Shown in pieces: positions 33,741-44,042 of a stretch of DNA of 64,000 nucleotides. Positions within the stretch are counted from its first letter, which is position 1. Each line of letters opens with the position of its first letter. This DNA comes from Streptomyces sp. NBC_00289 (GTDB lineage Bacteria; Actinomycetota; Actinomycetes; Streptomycetales; Streptomycetaceae), in the NCBI RefSeq assembly GCF_041435115.1, contig NZ_CP108046.1, forward strand, positions 6,386,001 to 6,450,000, read 5' to 3'. The translations under genes and the position numbers were made by a program. Under the pieces are notes generated by a model. The model had not been told where the DNA came from and did no database searches. It saw nothing but the letters and a program-made list of their open reading frames with translations.

Positions 33741-35166
33741 GGGACTCTCCCAGGTACTGCTCGGCGTGGCCGGCGATCAGGTCGAGGACGGCGGCGATGT
33801 CGGCCGCCGTGGTCTCGGGGTTCAGCAGGGTGAACTTCAGGTAGTGGCGGCCGCCCACCTTGGTGCCGGCGACCACCGCGTCGCCGGAGGCGAACAGGGC
33901 CTTGCGGGCGTACAGGTTGGCGCGGTCGATCTCGGCCGGGTCGGTGACGGCTGCCGGGATGTGGCGGAAGACGAGGGTGGACAGGCTCGGCTCCACGACG
34001 ACGTCGAAGCGCGGGTCGGCGGCCAGCAGCTCCCAGCCCTCCCGCGCCAGGTCGCAGACCTCGTCGAAGAGTTCGCCGATGCCGTCGGCGCCCATCACGC
34101 GCAGCGTCATCCACAGCTTGAGCGCGTCGAAGCGGCGAGTGGTCTGCAGGGACTTGTCGACCTGGTTGGGGATGCGTTCCTGCACCATCCGGCGCGGGTT
34201 GAGGTACTCCGCGTGATACGTGGCGTGCCGCAGGGTCGCGGCGTCGCGGACCAGCACGGCGGACGAACTGACGGGCTGGAAGAAGGACTTGTGGTAGTCG
34301 ACGGTGACCGAGTCGGCGCGCTCGATGCCGTCGATGCGGCCCCGGTACTTGCGGGAGGCGAGCAGTCCGCAGCCGTAGGCCGCGTCGACGTGCAGCCAGG
34401 CGCCGTGGTGCGAGCACAGTTCCGCGATCTCGGGCAGCGGGTCGATGGAGCCGAAGTCGGTGGTGCCGGCCGTGGCGACGACGGCCATGGGGACCAGGCC
34501 CTCCCGCTCGCAGCGCTCCAGCTCGTGGGCGAGCGCGACGGTCTGCATGCGCTTGTCGTGGTCGACGGGGATCGAGACGACGGCGTCCTGGCTCAGGCCG
34601 AGCAGCTTCGCGGACTTCTGCACGCTGAAGTGGCTGACCTCGGAGGCGAAGACGCGGAGGGAGGCGAGCGACCGGGACTTCGCCTCCTCGCGGGCCAGGA
34701 GCAGCGCCTGGAGGTTGGACTGGGTGCCGCCGGAGGTGAACACGCCGTCGGCGGCCGGGCCGAGGCCGATGCGCGCGGTCGTCCAGTCGATGAGCTTGCG
34801 CTCGATGAGGGTGCCGCCGGCCGACTGGTCCCAGGTGTCGAGGGAGGAGTTGACGGCGGACAGGACCGCCTCGCCGAGCAGGGCCGGGATGACGACCGGG
34901 CAGTTGAGGTGGGCGAGGTAGCGGGGGTGGTGGAAGTAGACCGCGTCCCGGAGGTAGACCTCTTCGAGCTCGTCCAGGACGGCCGTGGTGTCGTGCAGCG
35001 GCCGGTCCAGGTCGATCCGGTCGATGCGGGGAGAGAGGGCGTCGACCGTGACGCCGGTGAACGGTCGGTCTGTGGTGGCGAGTTTGGCCGCCACCCGCTC
35101 CACGCCTTCCGTCACGGAGCGGCGGTACTGCTCCGCGGTCGTGTCATTGAGCAGGTGCGAGCGCAT
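33724..35166 (-). CDS. desA: lysine decarboxylase DesA
   Basis: The protein has 480 residues and is a PLP-dependent group II decarboxylase. [18 protein letters not shown] binds the cofactor phosphate, [11 protein letters not shown] holds the ring-contacting Asp, and [13 protein letters not shown] holds the Schiff-base Lys. It converts L-lysine to cadaverine, committing it to desferrioxamine. The ATG at 35166 follows GGAGGACCCCC. The promoter has an iron box 62-80 bp upstream. It is the first gene of desABCD. Confidence 0.96.
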   Translation of the reverse strand: MRSHLLNDTTAEQYRRSVTEGVERVAAKLATTDRPFTGVTVDALSPRIDRIDLDRPLHDTTAVLDELEEVYLRDAVYFHHPRYLAHLNCPVVIPALLGEAVLSAVNSSLDTWDQSAGGTLIERKLIDWTTARIGLGPAADGVFTSGGTQSNLQALLLAREEAKSRSLASLRVFASEVSHFSVQKSAKLLGLSQDAVVSIPVDHDKRMQTVALAHELERCEREGLVPMAVVATAGTTDFGSIDPLPEIAELCSHHGAWLHVDAAYGCGLLASRKYRGRIDGIERADSVTVDYHKSFFQPVSSSAVLVRDAATLRHATYHAEYLNPRRMVQERIPNQVDKSLQTTRRFDALKLWMTLRVMGADGIGELFDEVCDLAREGWELLAADPRFDVVVEPSLSTLVFRHIPAAVTDPAEIDRANLYARKALFASGDAVVAGTKVGGRHYLKFTLLNPETTAADIAAVLDLIAGHAEQYLGESLDRAS

Positions 35167-35227
35167 GTGGGGGTCCTCCGGTGGGGACAGTCCGTGCGGA
35201 CGGAAGAGGGCGGAACTCCGACTGAAC

Positions 35228-35246
35228 TTAGGTAAGCCTAACCTAA
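35228..35246. promoter_or_regulatory. iron box (DmdR/IdeR operator) of desABCD
   Basis: TTAGGTAAGCCTAACCTAA is a 19-bp near-palindrome matching the Streptomyces iron-box consensus (TTAGGTTAGGCTMACCTAA) at all but two or three positions. It lies 62 bases upstream of desA. Iron-loaded DmdR1 would repress here. Confidence 0.93.
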
Positions 35247-35304
35247 TTTGACGAGCCGGAAACCCGCCTCTTCCGTGACCGGCGTCACTCCGGAACGGCC
35301 GTGT

Positions 35305-36180
35305 CTACTCGGCCTCGCGCAGCTGCTCCTCGCTCAGCCCCTCCCGCCAGTAGCCGACGAAGGTCACCCGGCGGCGGTCGACGCCCCGCTCGCCCACGAA
35401 GTGGCGGCGCAGCGCCTTCACGCAGCCGGACTCGCCCGCGATCCAGACGTACGGGCGCTCGGCGGACGGGAGTTGAGCCTCGCGTATCGCCTGCAGGGCC
35501 AGGGGGGATTCCGGGGAGCCGGACACGCCGGTCCGGTCGCGCACCAGCCAGGTGATCTCGGCGTCCGCCTCGGTCGTCAGGTCCTGGATGTCCCCGGCGT
35601 CCCGCACCTCGAGCCAGACCCGGGCGCGGGTGCCGGCCGGCAGCGACTCGACGATGGCCGAGACGGCCGGCAGGGCGGTCTCGTCGCCCCAGACGAGCAC
35701 CAGGTCGGTGTCCCGCGGGGGCCGGAAGCGGATCGCCCGGTTGTCCGCGACCGCCGGACCGAGCAGCACCACACGGTCACCGGCGGCGGCTCGCGCGGCC
35801 CACCGGGAGGCGGGGCCGGCCTGGCCGGCGGACCCCGGCTGCACGCCGTGCAGCACGAAGTCGATGTCGATCTCGCCGGTGTGCCCGTGCGCGTCGCGGC
35901 GCAGCTCCCGCAGCGTGTACGAGCGCATCACCGCCCGCACGTCGTCCGGGAGTTCACGCCACGCCTGCCACCAGCCGTCGCCCAGCTCGATCGGAATGGC
36001 GGGCTCGGACTGGCCGGGGTGCGGCAGGAACAGGGACAGGCTCTGGTCGCGTCCGTCGGAGTGGAAGGCGAGCAGGTCGGGTCCGGCGAAGGTGACCCGG
36101 ACGAGAGACGGGCCGAGCCGCCTCGTCCGCACAACCTGGAGGGAGAAGAAACGGAACGGGGCGGCAACGGCCGTCGTCAT
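35305..36180 (-). CDS. desF: siderophore-interacting FAD/NADPH protein (ferrisiderophore reductase type)
   Basis: The protein has 291 residues of the ViuB/SIP family. The FAD-binding beta-barrel is marked by RAVMRSYTLRELRRD (the RxYS/T-type motif, ~80-90) and GPASRWAARAAAGDRVVLLGP. The NAD(P)H-binding half has LVWGDETALPAVSAIVESLP and WIAGESGCVKALRRHF. It would reduce Fe(III) in the imported siderophore to release iron. The ATG at 36180 follows AGGAG. The gene is 39 bases downstream of desE and probably in the same transcript. Some literature calls the gene desF. Confidence 0.92.
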   Translation of the reverse strand: MTTAVAAPFRFFSLQVVRTRRLGPSLVRVTFAGPDLLAFHSDGRDQSLSLFLPHPGQSEPAIPIELGDGWWQAWRELPDDVRAVMRSYTLRELRRDAHGHTGEIDIDFVLHGVQPGSAGQAGPASRWAARAAAGDRVVLLGPAVADNRAIRFRPPRDTDLVLVWGDETALPAVSAIVESLPAGTRARVWLEVRDAGDIQDLTTEADAEITWLVRDRTGVSGSPESPLALQAIREAQLPSAERPYVWIAGESGCVKALRRHFVGERGVDRRRVTFVGYWREGLSEEQLREAE

Positions 36181-36219
36181 GAGAGCTCCTGAGGTTCAGT
36201 CAGGGGGCGGGCGGGGAGG

Positions 36220-37266
36220 TCAGCTGACCTTCTTCGCGTTCTCGAGCGCCACGGCGAGGTTCGTGAGCAGCGGGGTGCACTTGTCGTACGACAGGATCGG
36301 CTCGGGGGAGCGTGCGATGACCTGGCCGGCCTTGACGGCGGGCAGCTTCTTCCAGGTGGCCTCGGTGATGTCGGCCGGCTGGATGGTCGAGGAGCGGTCG
36401 TCCATCATGATGATGTCGGCGGCGTACTTGTCGACGTTCTCCCAGCTCAGGGACTCGTACCAGCCGCCCCCGACCGCCTTGGACTTCTCCGAGGGCTCGA
36501 CGAAGTTCACCCCGAGGGCCTTGAAGTACTCCAGGTCGATGGAGAGGTTGGTGCCGGAGACGTAGAAGAGCTCCTGGCTCGCGGAGCCGGCCATCACCTT
36601 GATGTCGGGCTTGGCCTTGGCGGCGGCGCGCAGCCGGGTGGCCGCCGCCTCGAACGTCTTCTTGGCGTCGGTGACCTTGGCGGCCGTCATGTCGGCGCCC
36701 AGCGACTCGGCGAGCTCCCACATGCGCTGCAACGGCGCGGTGAGCTGACGGTCGTAGACGGAGATGCCGACGCTGGGGGCCAGCTTGGCGATCTTGTCCT
36801 TGGAGGCCTCGGGGACGTACCAGAGGGTGCCGGCGCCGTCGAACATCGTGGAGATGAGGACCTGCGGGGCGAGCGCCGCGTACTTCTCGACGCTGAACTG
36901 GTCCCAGGCGTTGCCGAGGATGGTCACCTTGCTGATGTCCATGTCGCCGGCCTGGACGTCGGCCTTGCCGTCGGTGGTCCTGGTCGGACCGAAGACGCCC
37001 TTGACCGGGATGCCGTAGTCGAACAGGGCGGCGGCGACGCCGGTGAAGGCGACGATGTCCGACGGAACCTTGTCCAGCTTCACGGTCGTGCCGCGGTCGT
37101 CCTTGAACGTCCACGGCCCCGAGGCGGCGGCCGTGGTCCGCTCGCCCGAACCACCGCTCGTGTCTTTGTCGTCACCGCAGGCCGCGAGCGCGGCACCGAG
37201 GCCGAGGGCGCCGCCCGCGGCGAGGATTCCGCGGCGGGTGAAGTGGGTGGCACGGGCGTTGGGCAT
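36220..37266 (-). CDS. desE: ferrioxamine-binding lipoprotein DesE
   Basis: The protein has 348 residues from ATG 37266; an upstream in-frame start would put the sequence over the leader. The signal peptide has a twin-arginine-like FTRRGILAAGG and the lipobox ALAAC, so it is a surface lipoprotein. The body is a class III (FepB/FhuD-type) binding protein: VPSDIVAFTGVAAALFDYG, IAKLAPSVGISVY, and KTFEAAATRLRAA for the long central helix. It captures ferrioxamines for an ABC permease/ATPase not encoded here. An iron box sits 50-70 bases upstream. Confidence 0.94.
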   Translation of the reverse strand: MPNARATHFTRRGILAAGGALGLGAALAACGDDKDTSGGSGERTTAAASGPWTFKDDRGTTVKLDKVPSDIVAFTGVAAALFDYGIPVKGVFGPTRTTDGKADVQAGDMDISKVTILGNAWDQFSVEKYAALAPQVLISTMFDGAGTLWYVPEASKDKIAKLAPSVGISVYDRQLTAPLQRMWELAESLGADMTAAKVTDAKKTFEAAATRLRAAAKAKPDIKVMAGSASQELFYVSGTNLSIDLEYFKALGVNFVEPSEKSKAVGGGWYESLSWENVDKYAADIIMMDDRSSTIQPADITEATWKKLPAVKAGQVIARSPEPILSYDKCTPLLTNLAVALENAKKVS

Positions 37267-37315
37267 GAGTGTGCTGCTTTCGAACGGGGCGGAGCGCCCG
37301 CCGGACAAGTCCAAC

Positions 37316-37334
37316 GAAGGTTAGCCTAACCTCA
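37316..37334. promoter_or_regulatory. iron box of desE
   Basis: The core AGGTTAGCCTAACCT (37318-37332) is a perfect 15-bp palindrome inside GAAGGTTAGCCTAACCTCA. It lies 50 bases upstream of the desE start and matches the DmdR1 operator. Confidence 0.93.
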
Positions 37335-37433
37335 GCAACTGTCCATAGGGCGGGCGGGTCTCCACCCGGGCGCACGGGCCGGCGGCCGCCGGCCGGACGC
37401 CGGTCACCCGCGCGCGACGACGAGCCCTCGTCC

Positions 37434-38594
37434 TCAGCCCGTCAGGCCCAACTCCCTTGCGATCAGCATCCGCTGGACCTCGCTCGTGCCCTCGCCGATC
37501 TCCAGGATCTTGGAGTCGCGCCACATCCGGGCCACCGGGTACTCGTTCATGAAGCCGTAGCCGCCGTGGACCTGGGTGGCGTCACGGGCGTTGTCCACGG
37601 CGACCGTGGACGAGTACAGCTTCGCCAGCGCCGCCTCCTTCTTGAAGGGGTCGCCGGCCACCAGCCGGGAGGCCGCGTCGCGCCAGGCGAGGCGGGCGGT
37701 GTGGGCCTTCATCTCCATGTCGGCGATCTTGAACTGGATGGCCTGGTTCGCCCCGATCGGGCGGCCGAAGGCCTGCCGCTCCTTGGCGTACCGCACCGAC
37801 TCGTCCACGCAGCCCTGGGCCAGGCCCGTCGCCAGCGCCGCGATGGCGATCCGGCCCTCGTCGAGGATGCGCAGGAACTGCGCGTAGCCGCGGCCCTCCT
37901 GGCCGAGCAGGTTCGCCGCCGGGACCCGGACGTCCTGGAAGGACAGCTCCCGGGTGTCCGAGGCGTTCCAGCCGACCTTGGAGTAGGGGGCGGCGACCGT
38001 GAAGCCGGGCGTGCCGGACGGGACGATGATCGCGGAGATCAGCGGCCTGCCGTCCGGCTTGCGGCCGGTGACCGCCGTGACGGTGACCAGAGCCGTGATG
38101 TCGGTGCCCGAGTTGGTGATGAAGCACTTGGTGCCGTTGATCACCCACTCGTCCGTGTCGGGGTCGAGGCGGGCCGTCGTACGCGTCGCGCCCGCATCCG
38201 AGCCGCCGTCCGGCTCGGTCAGTCCGAACGCGCCGAGGATCTCGCCCGAACACAGCCGGGGCAGCCACTCCCGCTTCTGCGCCTCCGTGCCGAAGAGATG
38301 GACCGGCATGGCGCCCAGCGAGACACCCGCCTCCAGGGTGATGGCGACCGACGAGTCGACCCGGGCGAGTTCCTCCAGGGCGATGCCGAGGGCGAGGTAG
38401 TCACCGCCCATCCCGCCGTACTCCTCGGGGAACGGCAGCCCGAACAGGCCCATGCGGCCCATCTCGCGGACGATCTCGTACGGGAACTCGTGCCGCTCGT
38501 AGAAGTCGCCGATCTTCGGGGCGACGACGTCGTGCGCGAACTCCTCGACCGTGCGGCGGAGTTCTTCGAGCTCGGGGGAGAGGCGGTGGTCCAT
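37434..38594 (-). CDS. acdH: acyl-CoA dehydrogenase of the leucine operon (isovaleryl-CoA type)
   Basis: The protein has 386 residues. Signatures: GAFGLTEPDGGSDAGA (acyl-CoA dehydrogenase motif 1), WVINGTKCFITNSGT (flavin loop) and, at the C-terminus, QVHGGYGFMNEYPVARMWRD and ILEIGEGTSEVQRMLIAR (motif 2 and active-site region). It is the last gene of the operon, six bases after the HMG-CoA lyase. With MCC alpha/beta and the lyase it gives the chain isovaleryl-CoA to methylcrotonyl-CoA to methylglutaconyl-CoA to HMG-CoA to acetoacetate and acetyl-CoA. The hydratase is not in this cluster. Other branched acyl-CoAs may also be substrates. Confidence 0.92.
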   Translation of the reverse strand: MDHRLSPELEELRRTVEEFAHDVVAPKIGDFYERHEFPYEIVREMGRMGLFGLPFPEEYGGMGGDYLALGIALEELARVDSSVAITLEAGVSLGAMPVHLFGTEAQKREWLPRLCSGEILGAFGLTEPDGGSDAGATRTTARLDPDTDEWVINGTKCFITNSGTDITALVTVTAVTGRKPDGRPLISAIIVPSGTPGFTVAAPYSKVGWNASDTRELSFQDVRVPAANLLGQEGRGYAQFLRILDEGRIAIAALATGLAQGCVDESVRYAKERQAFGRPIGANQAIQFKIADMEMKAHTARLAWRDAASRLVAGDPFKKEAALAKLYSSTVAVDNARDATQVHGGYGFMNEYPVARMWRDSKILEIGEGTSEVQRMLIARELGLTG

Positions 38595-38600
38595 TTCGGG

Positions 38601-39533
38601 TCACTGCTCCTTGTGGGAGAGGGCTTTGACGGTGCGGGACGGGCTGGGTCGGCCCAGTTGGTCGGCCATCCACACGCTGGTGGCGGTGAGACGGCCGAGG
38701 TCGACCCCGGTGTCGATGCCGAGGCCCTGGAGCATCCACACGAGGTCTTCGGTGGCGAGGTTGCCGGTCGCGGACTTCGCGTACGGGCAGCCGCCGAGGC
38801 CGCCCGCGGAGGCGTCGACGGTCGTGACGCCGTACTGCAGCGCGGCCAGGGTGTTCGCGAGCGCCTGGCCGTAGGTGTCGTGGAAGTGCACGCCGAGCGC
38901 GCCGGCGTCGACGCCCTGTTCGCCCAGCGCGGTGAGGAGGCCGAGGACGTGCCCCGGGGTCGCCACGCCGATGGTGTCGCCCAGGCTCAGCTCGTCGCAG
39001 CCCAGGTCCAGCAGGGCCCGGCACACCCGGACGACCTGGGCGACGGGGACCGCGCCCTCCCACGGGTCGCCGAAGCACATGGAGAGATAGCCGCGCACGT
39101 GCACGCCCTCGGCCTTCGCCCGGGCCACCACCGGCTCGAACATCGCCAGTGCCTCGTCCACCGTGCGGTTGAGGTTGGCCTTCGCGAAGGACTCGGTGGC
39201 GCTGGCGAAGACGGCGACCCGGCGGGCACCCAGGGCCAGCGCGCGGTCGAGCCCGCGTTCGTTCGGCACCAGGACCGGCAGCGCCGCCTCCAGATCGCTC
39301 ACCAGTGGGAACAGCTGCTCCGCGTCGGCGAGTTGGGGCACCCACTTCGGGTGGACGAAGCTGGTCGCCTCGATCGTGGTCAGCCCCGCGCCGGCGAGGC
39401 GGCGGACGAACTCCGCCTTCACCGCCGTCGGCACGGTCGACTTCTCGTTCTGCAGGCCGTCGCGGGCGCCCACCTCGTGGATGCGTACCCGCGCGGGCAG
39501 GCCCGGGGCCGGTACGACCATGGGAAGTGTCAC
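38601..39533 (-). CDS. hmgL: hydroxymethylglutaryl-CoA lyase
   Basis: The protein has 310 residues in the DRE-TIM metallolyase fold. [15 protein letters not shown] holds the catalytic Arg and metal Asp. [21 protein letters not shown] holds the essential Cys loop near the C-terminus, and HFHDTYGQA holds the metal His pair. It splits HMG-CoA into acetoacetate and acetyl-CoA, the last leucine step. GTG 39533 overlaps the stop of the carboxylase alpha gene (GTGA); ATG 39521 is an alternative. Confidence 0.93.
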   Translation of the reverse strand: MTLPMVVPAPGLPARVRIHEVGARDGLQNEKSTVPTAVKAEFVRRLAGAGLTTIEATSFVHPKWVPQLADAEQLFPLVSDLEAALPVLVPNERGLDRALALGARRVAVFASATESFAKANLNRTVDEALAMFEPVVARAKAEGVHVRGYLSMCFGDPWEGAVPVAQVVRVCRALLDLGCDELSLGDTIGVATPGHVLGLLTALGEQGVDAGALGVHFHDTYGQALANTLAALQYGVTTVDASAGGLGGCPYAKSATGNLATEDLVWMLQGLGIDTGVDLGRLTATSVWMADQLGRPSPSRTVKALSHKEQ

Positions 39534-41545
39534 TGGTCCTCCTCCACGGGGGCGATGACGGCCAGGACCTGGTCCATGGCGACGGTCGTGCCCGCGGTCA
39601 CGTCCAGGTGGGCGACGGTGCCGGCGTGCGGCGCGGAGATGACGTGCTCCATCTTCATCGCCTCGACCACCAGCAGGCTCTGGCCCGCGACCACCTCGTC
39701 GCCGACGGCGACCTTGACGACCGTGACCGTGCCGGGCATGGGCGCGGTGAGCGAGTCGGCGCCCGCGTGCGCCCCCCGGGTGAGGGACGCGGCCACCGGG
39801 TCGTGGTCACGCACGTGCCACGCGTCGCCGTCGCGGCCCAGCCAGGTGCCGTCCGGAGTCGCGGCGAAGGTGTGGGTGACACCGTCGAGCCGACAGGTGA
39901 ACCGGGCGTCCCCGCCCGGCCGCGGGGGCGGGCCCCCGACCCCGCGCCACGGGGTGCCCTTGCCGTCCAGCAGTACCTCGGCCCCGCCGTCCGCGGTGTC
40001 GCGCAGGCGGACGGTCACCGGGTCGTGTCCCGGTACGTGCAGGTGGTGGGCGGTCCACGCGTGCTCGCCGCCCAGCCGCCAGCCGTCCGCGACCGAGAAC
40101 GGATCGACCCATCCCGCACCGCGCGCGGGGGCGAGCGCGGCCTGACGCAGCAGCGCCGCCGCCGCGTAGACCTCGCCCGGCACCTCGGCGGTCACGAGCG
40201 TGTCGACCTCCCGCTCGACCAGCCCCGTGTCCAGCTCTCCCGCCAGCACCGACGGGTGCGCGAGCAGCCGCCGCAGGAACCCGGCGTTGGTGGGGACGCC
40301 CAGGACGACCGTCTCCGCGAGCGCCGCCCGGAGCTTCCTGAGCGCGGTCTCCCGGTCCGGGCCGTACGCGATCACCTTGGACAGCATCGGGTCGTACAGG
40401 CTGCCGACCTCGGTGCCCTCGCTGAGCCCGGAGTCGGTGCGGACACCGTCACCCTGGGGTTCGCGCAGCCCGAGCACCGTGCCGCCCGAGGGCAGGAAGC
40501 CGCGGGAGGGGTCCTCGGCGCAGACGCGGGCCTCCACGGCGTGCCCGGTGAAGGTCACGTCCGCCTGCGCCCAGGGCAGCCGCTCACCGGACGCCACCCG
40601 CAGCTGCCACTCGACCAGGTCCAGGCCGGTGACCAGTTCGGTGACCGGGTGCTCCACCTGGAGGCGGGTGTTCATCTCCATGAAGAAATACGAGGAGGGG
40701 TCGCCGCCGGGGACGATGAACTCCACCGTGCCCGCGCCCCGGTAGGCGCAGGAGCGGGCCGCCTGGACCGCCGCCTCGCCCATCGCGGCGCGGGTCGGCC
40801 CGTCGAGGAGGACGCTCGGCGCCTCCTCGACGACCTTCTGGTGCCGGCGCTGGAGGGAGCACTCGCGCTCGCCCAGGTGGATCACGTTGCCATGGCCGTC
40901 GGCCAGGATCTGGATCTCGATGTGACGGGGCCGGTCCACCCACCGCTCGACGAGGAGCGTGTCGTCGCCGAAGGAGGCGCGGGCCTCGCGGCGGGCGGCG
41001 CCGATCTCGTCGGCGAGAGCCGCGGGGTCCCGCACCAGGCGCATGCCCTTGCCGCCACCGCCGGCACTCGGCTTCAGCAGGACCGGCATGCCGATCTCCC
41101 GGGCGGCGTCGGCGAGTTCGGCGTCGGTGAGCCCGCTGCCGCTGGAGCCCGGCACGACCGGCACCCCGGCCGCCCGCACCGTCTCCTTGGCGCGGATCTT
41201 GTCGCCCATGAGGGAGATCGCCTCGGCGGACGGCCCGACGAAGACCAGCCCGGCGTCGGCGCAGGCGCGCGCGAAGCCGGCGTTCTCCGCCAGGAAGCCG
41301 TATCCGGGGTGGACGGCCTGGGCGCCCGTGCGCTCGGCCGCCTCCAGCAGCCGCCGCACCGACAGATAGCTCTCCGCCGCCGGCGCCGGACCGATCCGTA
41401 CCGCCGTGTCGGCCTCCCGGACGTGCCGGGCGTCGGCGTCCGCGTCGGAGAAGACGGCCACCGAGCGCACGCCCAGCGAGCGCAGCGTGCGGATGACGCG
41501 CACGGCGATCTCGCCCCGGTTGGCCACGAGCACTGTGTCAAACAT
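39530..41545 (-). CDS. accA1: acyl-CoA (methylcrotonyl-CoA) carboxylase biotin-containing alpha subunit
   Basis: The protein has 671 residues from ATG 41545, six bases after GAGGAGGGG; the frame stays open further upstream but without homology. The biotin carboxylase domain (1-~450) starts [16 protein letters not shown] and has the ATP loop [14 protein letters not shown] and [17 protein letters not shown] linker domain (~480-590) and a biotinyl domain end the protein, with the biotin Lys in [11 protein letters not shown]. It is the partner of the beta subunit 11 bases upstream. The operon context points to 3-methylcrotonyl-CoA. Confidence 0.93.
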   Translation of the reverse strand: MFDTVLVANRGEIAVRVIRTLRSLGVRSVAVFSDADADARHVREADTAVRIGPAPAAESYLSVRRLLEAAERTGAQAVHPGYGFLAENAGFARACADAGLVFVGPSAEAISLMGDKIRAKETVRAAGVPVVPGSSGSGLTDAELADAAREIGMPVLLKPSAGGGGKGMRLVRDPAALADEIGAARREARASFGDDTLLVERWVDRPRHIEIQILADGHGNVIHLGERECSLQRRHQKVVEEAPSVLLDGPTRAAMGEAAVQAARSCAYRGAGTVEFIVPGGDPSSYFFMEMNTRLQVEHPVTELVTGLDLVEWQLRVASGERLPWAQADVTFTGHAVEARVCAEDPSRGFLPSGGTVLGLREPQGDGVRTDSGLSEGTEVGSLYDPMLSKVIAYGPDRETALRKLRAALAETVVLGVPTNAGFLRRLLAHPSVLAGELDTGLVEREVDTLVTAEVPGEVYAAAALLRQAALAPARGAGWVDPFSVADGWRLGGEHAWTAHHLHVPGHDPVTVRLRDTADGGAEVLLDGKGTPWRGVGGPPPRPGGDARFTCRLDGVTHTFAATPDGTWLGRDGDAWHVRDHDPVAASLTRGAHAGADSLTAPMPGTVTVVKVAVGDEVVAGQSLLVVEAMKMEHVISAPHAGTVAHLDVTAGTTVAMDQVLAVIAPVEEDQ

Positions 41546-41556
41546 GAGTCCCCTCC

Positions 41557-43173
41557 TCACATCCGGAAGACGCCGAACCGCGGCTCGCCCAGCGGCGCGT
41601 TCGCGCACGCGGTCAGGGCGAGCCCCAGCACCGGACGGGTCTCCAGCGGATCGATCACACCGTCGTCCCACAGGCGCGCGGTGGCGTAGTAGGCGTTGCC
41701 CTGGCGCTCGTACTGCGCGCGGACCGGGTCCTTGAAGGCCTCTTCGTCCTCGGCGGGCCAGGACTCCCCGCGCGCCTCCAGCTGGTCCCGCTTGACGGTC
41801 GCGAGGACCGAGGCGGCCTGCTCGCCGCCCATGACGGAGATCTTGGCGCCCGGCCACATCCACAGGAAGCGCGGCGAGTACGCCCGGCCGCACATCGAGT
41901 AGTTGCCCGCGCCGTAGGACCCGCCGACCACCACCGTCAGCTTGGGCACGCGCGTGCAGGCCACCGCCGTGACCATCTTGGCGCCGTGCTTCGCGATGCC
42001 GCCGGCCTCGTAGTCCCTGCCGACCATGAAGCCCGAGATGTTCTGCAGGAACACCAGCGGGATTCCGCGCTGGTCGCACAGCTCGATGAAGTGGGCGCCC
42101 TTCTGGGCGGACTCGGAGAAGAGGATGCCGTTGTTGGCGACGATCCCGACCGGGTGGCCGTGGATCCGGGCGAAGCCGGTGACCAGGGTCTGCCCGAACT
42201 CGGCCTTGAACTCGGAGAAGCGGGAGCCGTCGGCCACGCGCGCGATGATCTCGCGCACGTCATAGGGGGTGCGGGAGTCGACCGGCACCGCGCCGTACAG
42301 CCCGAACGGGTCCGCCTTCGGCTCGACGGGCGCCGTCACCTCCCAGGGCAGCAGGCCCCGCGCGGGAAGCGTGGCGACGATGTTCCGCACGATCCGCAGC
42401 GCGTGCGCGTCGTCCTCGGCGAGGTGGTCGGTGACGCCCGACACGCGCGCGTGGACCTCACCGCCACCCAGTTCCTCGGCGGTCACGACCTCACCGGTGG
42501 CGGCCTTCACCAGCGGCGGCCCGCCGAGGAAGATCGTGCCCTGGCCGCGGACGATGACGGCCTCGTCGCTCATGGCCGGGACATACGCCCCGCCGGCCGT
42601 GCAGGAGCCGAGCACGGCCGCGATCTGCGGGATGCCGGCGCCCGACATCCGGGCCTGGTTGTAGAAGATCCGCCCGAAGTGCTCGCGGTCCGGGAACACC
42701 TCGTCCTGCATGGGCAGGAAGGCTCCGCCCGAGTCGACCAGGTAGAGACAGGGGAGACGGTTCTCGAGAGCGACCTCCTGCGCGCGCAGGTGCTTCTTCA
42801 CCGTCATCGGGTAGTAGGTGCCGCCCTTGACGGTGGCGTCGTTGGCGACGATCACGCACTCGCGGCCGCTGACCCGGCCGATCCCGGCGATGACCCCGGC
42901 GGCCGGGGCCTGTCCGTCGTACATCCCGTCGGCGGCCAGGGGTGCCAGCTCCAGGAAGGGGGAGCCGGGGTCGAGCAGCGTGTCCACGCGGTCGCGCGGC
43001 AGCAGCTTCCCGCGCGCGGTGTGCCGGGCCCGGGCCTTCTCACCGCCGCCCAGCCGGGCCGCGGCCAGCTTGCCGCGCAGCTCCTCGACGAGGGCGCGGT
43101 GCGCCTCCTCGTTGGCCCTCCAGGCCTCCGACGCGGGATCGGCCGCGCTCTGGAGCTCCGGTGCCTCTTGCAT
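41557..43173 (-). CDS. accD1: methylcrotonyl-CoA carboxylase beta subunit (carboxyltransferase)
   Basis: The protein has 538 residues, in a carboxyltransferase fold with two crotonase-like halves. [21 protein letters not shown] and [18 protein letters not shown] lie in the N half. [20 protein letters not shown] and [21 protein letters not shown] lie in the C half. These match MCC-beta better than propionyl-CoA carboxylases. It moves the carboxyl group from biotin to 3-methylcrotonyl-CoA. It is the first gene of the leucine operon. Two GTTAA-type operators lie 30-73 bases upstream of its start. Confidence 0.94.
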   Translation of the reverse strand: MQEAPELQSAADPASEAWRANEEAHRALVEELRGKLAAARLGGGEKARARHTARGKLLPRDRVDTLLDPGSPFLELAPLAADGMYDGQAPAAGVIAGIGRVSGRECVIVANDATVKGGTYYPMTVKKHLRAQEVALENRLPCLYLVDSGGAFLPMQDEVFPDREHFGRIFYNQARMSGAGIPQIAAVLGSCTAGGAYVPAMSDEAVIVRGQGTIFLGGPPLVKAATGEVVTAEELGGGEVHARVSGVTDHLAEDDAHALRIVRNIVATLPARGLLPWEVTAPVEPKADPFGLYGAVPVDSRTPYDVREIIARVADGSRFSEFKAEFGQTLVTGFARIHGHPVGIVANNGILFSESAQKGAHFIELCDQRGIPLVFLQNISGFMVGRDYEAGGIAKHGAKMVTAVACTRVPKLTVVVGGSYGAGNYSMCGRAYSPRFLWMWPGAKISVMGGEQAASVLATVKRDQLEARGESWPAEDEEAFKDPVRAQYERQGNAYYATARLWDDGVIDPLETRPVLGLALTACANAPLGEPRFGVFRM

Positions 43174-43202
43174 CCTGCGGTCCCCTCACCCAGCGATCGA
43201 CT

Positions 43203-43246
43203 GTTAATGAGCGTTAACCATTTCCTTCAGGTTAACGACCGCTAAC
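43203..43246. promoter_or_regulatory. paired TetR-type operators between the carboxylase and its regulator
   Basis: GTTAATGAGCGTTAAC (43203-43218) and GTTAACGACCGCTAAC (43231-43246) both follow GTTAA-N6-(T/C)TAAC and are 28 bp apart. They fill most of the 95-base divergent interval, so one regulator could control both directions. Assignment to the adjacent TetR protein is inference. Confidence 0.75.
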
Positions 43247-43268
43247 CTCCCTGTCTAGAATTGCTTCC

Positions 43269-43865
43269 ATGACCACCAGAACCGACGCTCCCACCCGGCG
43301 CGAGCAGATCCTCAAGGAGGCCGCCCGGCTGTTCGCCGAGCGTGGTTTCCACGGCGTCGGCGTCGACGAGATAGGCGCCGCGGTCGGCATCAGCGGGCCG
43401 GGTCTGTACCGGCACTTCGCCGGCAAGGACGCGATGCTGGCCGAACTGCTGGTCGGCATCAGTGGCCAGCTGCTGACCGGCGCGAAGCGCCGCCTCCAGG
43501 AGGCCCGTCAGGCGGCGGACCCCGAGGCGGCCCTCGACTCGCTCATCGAGGGCCACATCGACTTCGCCCTCGATGACCGGCCTCTGATCACCCTGCACGA
43601 CCGCGAGCTGGACCGCCTCCGGGACACCGACCGCAAGCTGGTGCGGCAGTTGCAGCGGCAGTACGTGGAGCTGTGGGTGGAGGTGGTCCGCGAGGTGGAC
43701 CCGGGCCTCACCGAACCCGCGGCCCGCTCGGCGGTCCACTCGGTGTTCGGGCTGCTGAACTCCACCCCCCACCTGGGCCGCCCCGGCGCGCTCCCCGGCC
43801 GCGCGGGCACCGCGGCCCTGCTGCACCGCATGGCGAGGGGAGCCTTCGCGGCCGCCGGAGAGTGA
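43269..43865 (+). CDS. TetR-family regulator, likely repressor of the leucine operon
   Basis: The protein has 198 residues. The N-terminal TetR helix-turn-helix runs over about 10-60: RREQILKEAARLFAERGFHG, then IGAAVGISGPGLYRHFAGKD. The C-terminal ligand domain is helical, with a conserved-looking DFALDDRPLITLHDRELDRL (~97-116). It is divergent from the carboxylase beta gene, with a double operator in between. This arrangement is typical of acyl-CoA-responsive repressors. The inducer is probably a leucine-derived acyl-CoA, which cannot be told from sequence. Confidence 0.9.
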   Translation: MTTRTDAPTRREQILKEAARLFAERGFHGVGVDEIGAAVGISGPGLYRHFAGKDAMLAELLVGISGQLLTGAKRRLQEARQAADPEAALDSLIEGHIDFALDDRPLITLHDRELDRLRDTDRKLVRQLQRQYVELWVEVVREVDPGLTEPAARSAVHSVFGLLNSTPHLGRPGALPGRAGTAALLHRMARGAFAAAGE

Positions 43866-43925
43866 CGAGCGTTACGGCATCGCCCTGCCCCGATCCTCTG
43901 GACGCGTCTGCCTACCCGCCGGTAC

Positions 43926-43948
43926 GGTTAATGAGCAAGCGCTTAGCC
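43926..43948 (+). promoter_or_regulatory. third, variant GTTAA-type site upstream of the second acyl-CoA dehydrogenase
   Basis: GGTTAA-N11-TTAGCC at 43926-43948 contains the decamer GTTAATGAGC (43927-43936), identical to the left part of the operator at 43203. It lies about 95-115 bases upstream of the GTG at 44043. The wider spacing means it may be a weaker or half site. Confidence 0.45.
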
Positions 43949-44042
43949 ATGGGGACCGCAATCACGCATTGAGCAACCCCCACGGCGAGCAACCACGTAC
44001 GCGAGAGCGGCGCCGGTTTAGGCGCAAGGAAGGGTGGCGGCG

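Noticed and set aside
37269..40145. 958-codon plus-strand open frame
   Set aside because: It overlaps acdH, hmgL and the carboxylase alpha gene, all with clear family motifs on the minus strand; composition is that of an antisense frame.
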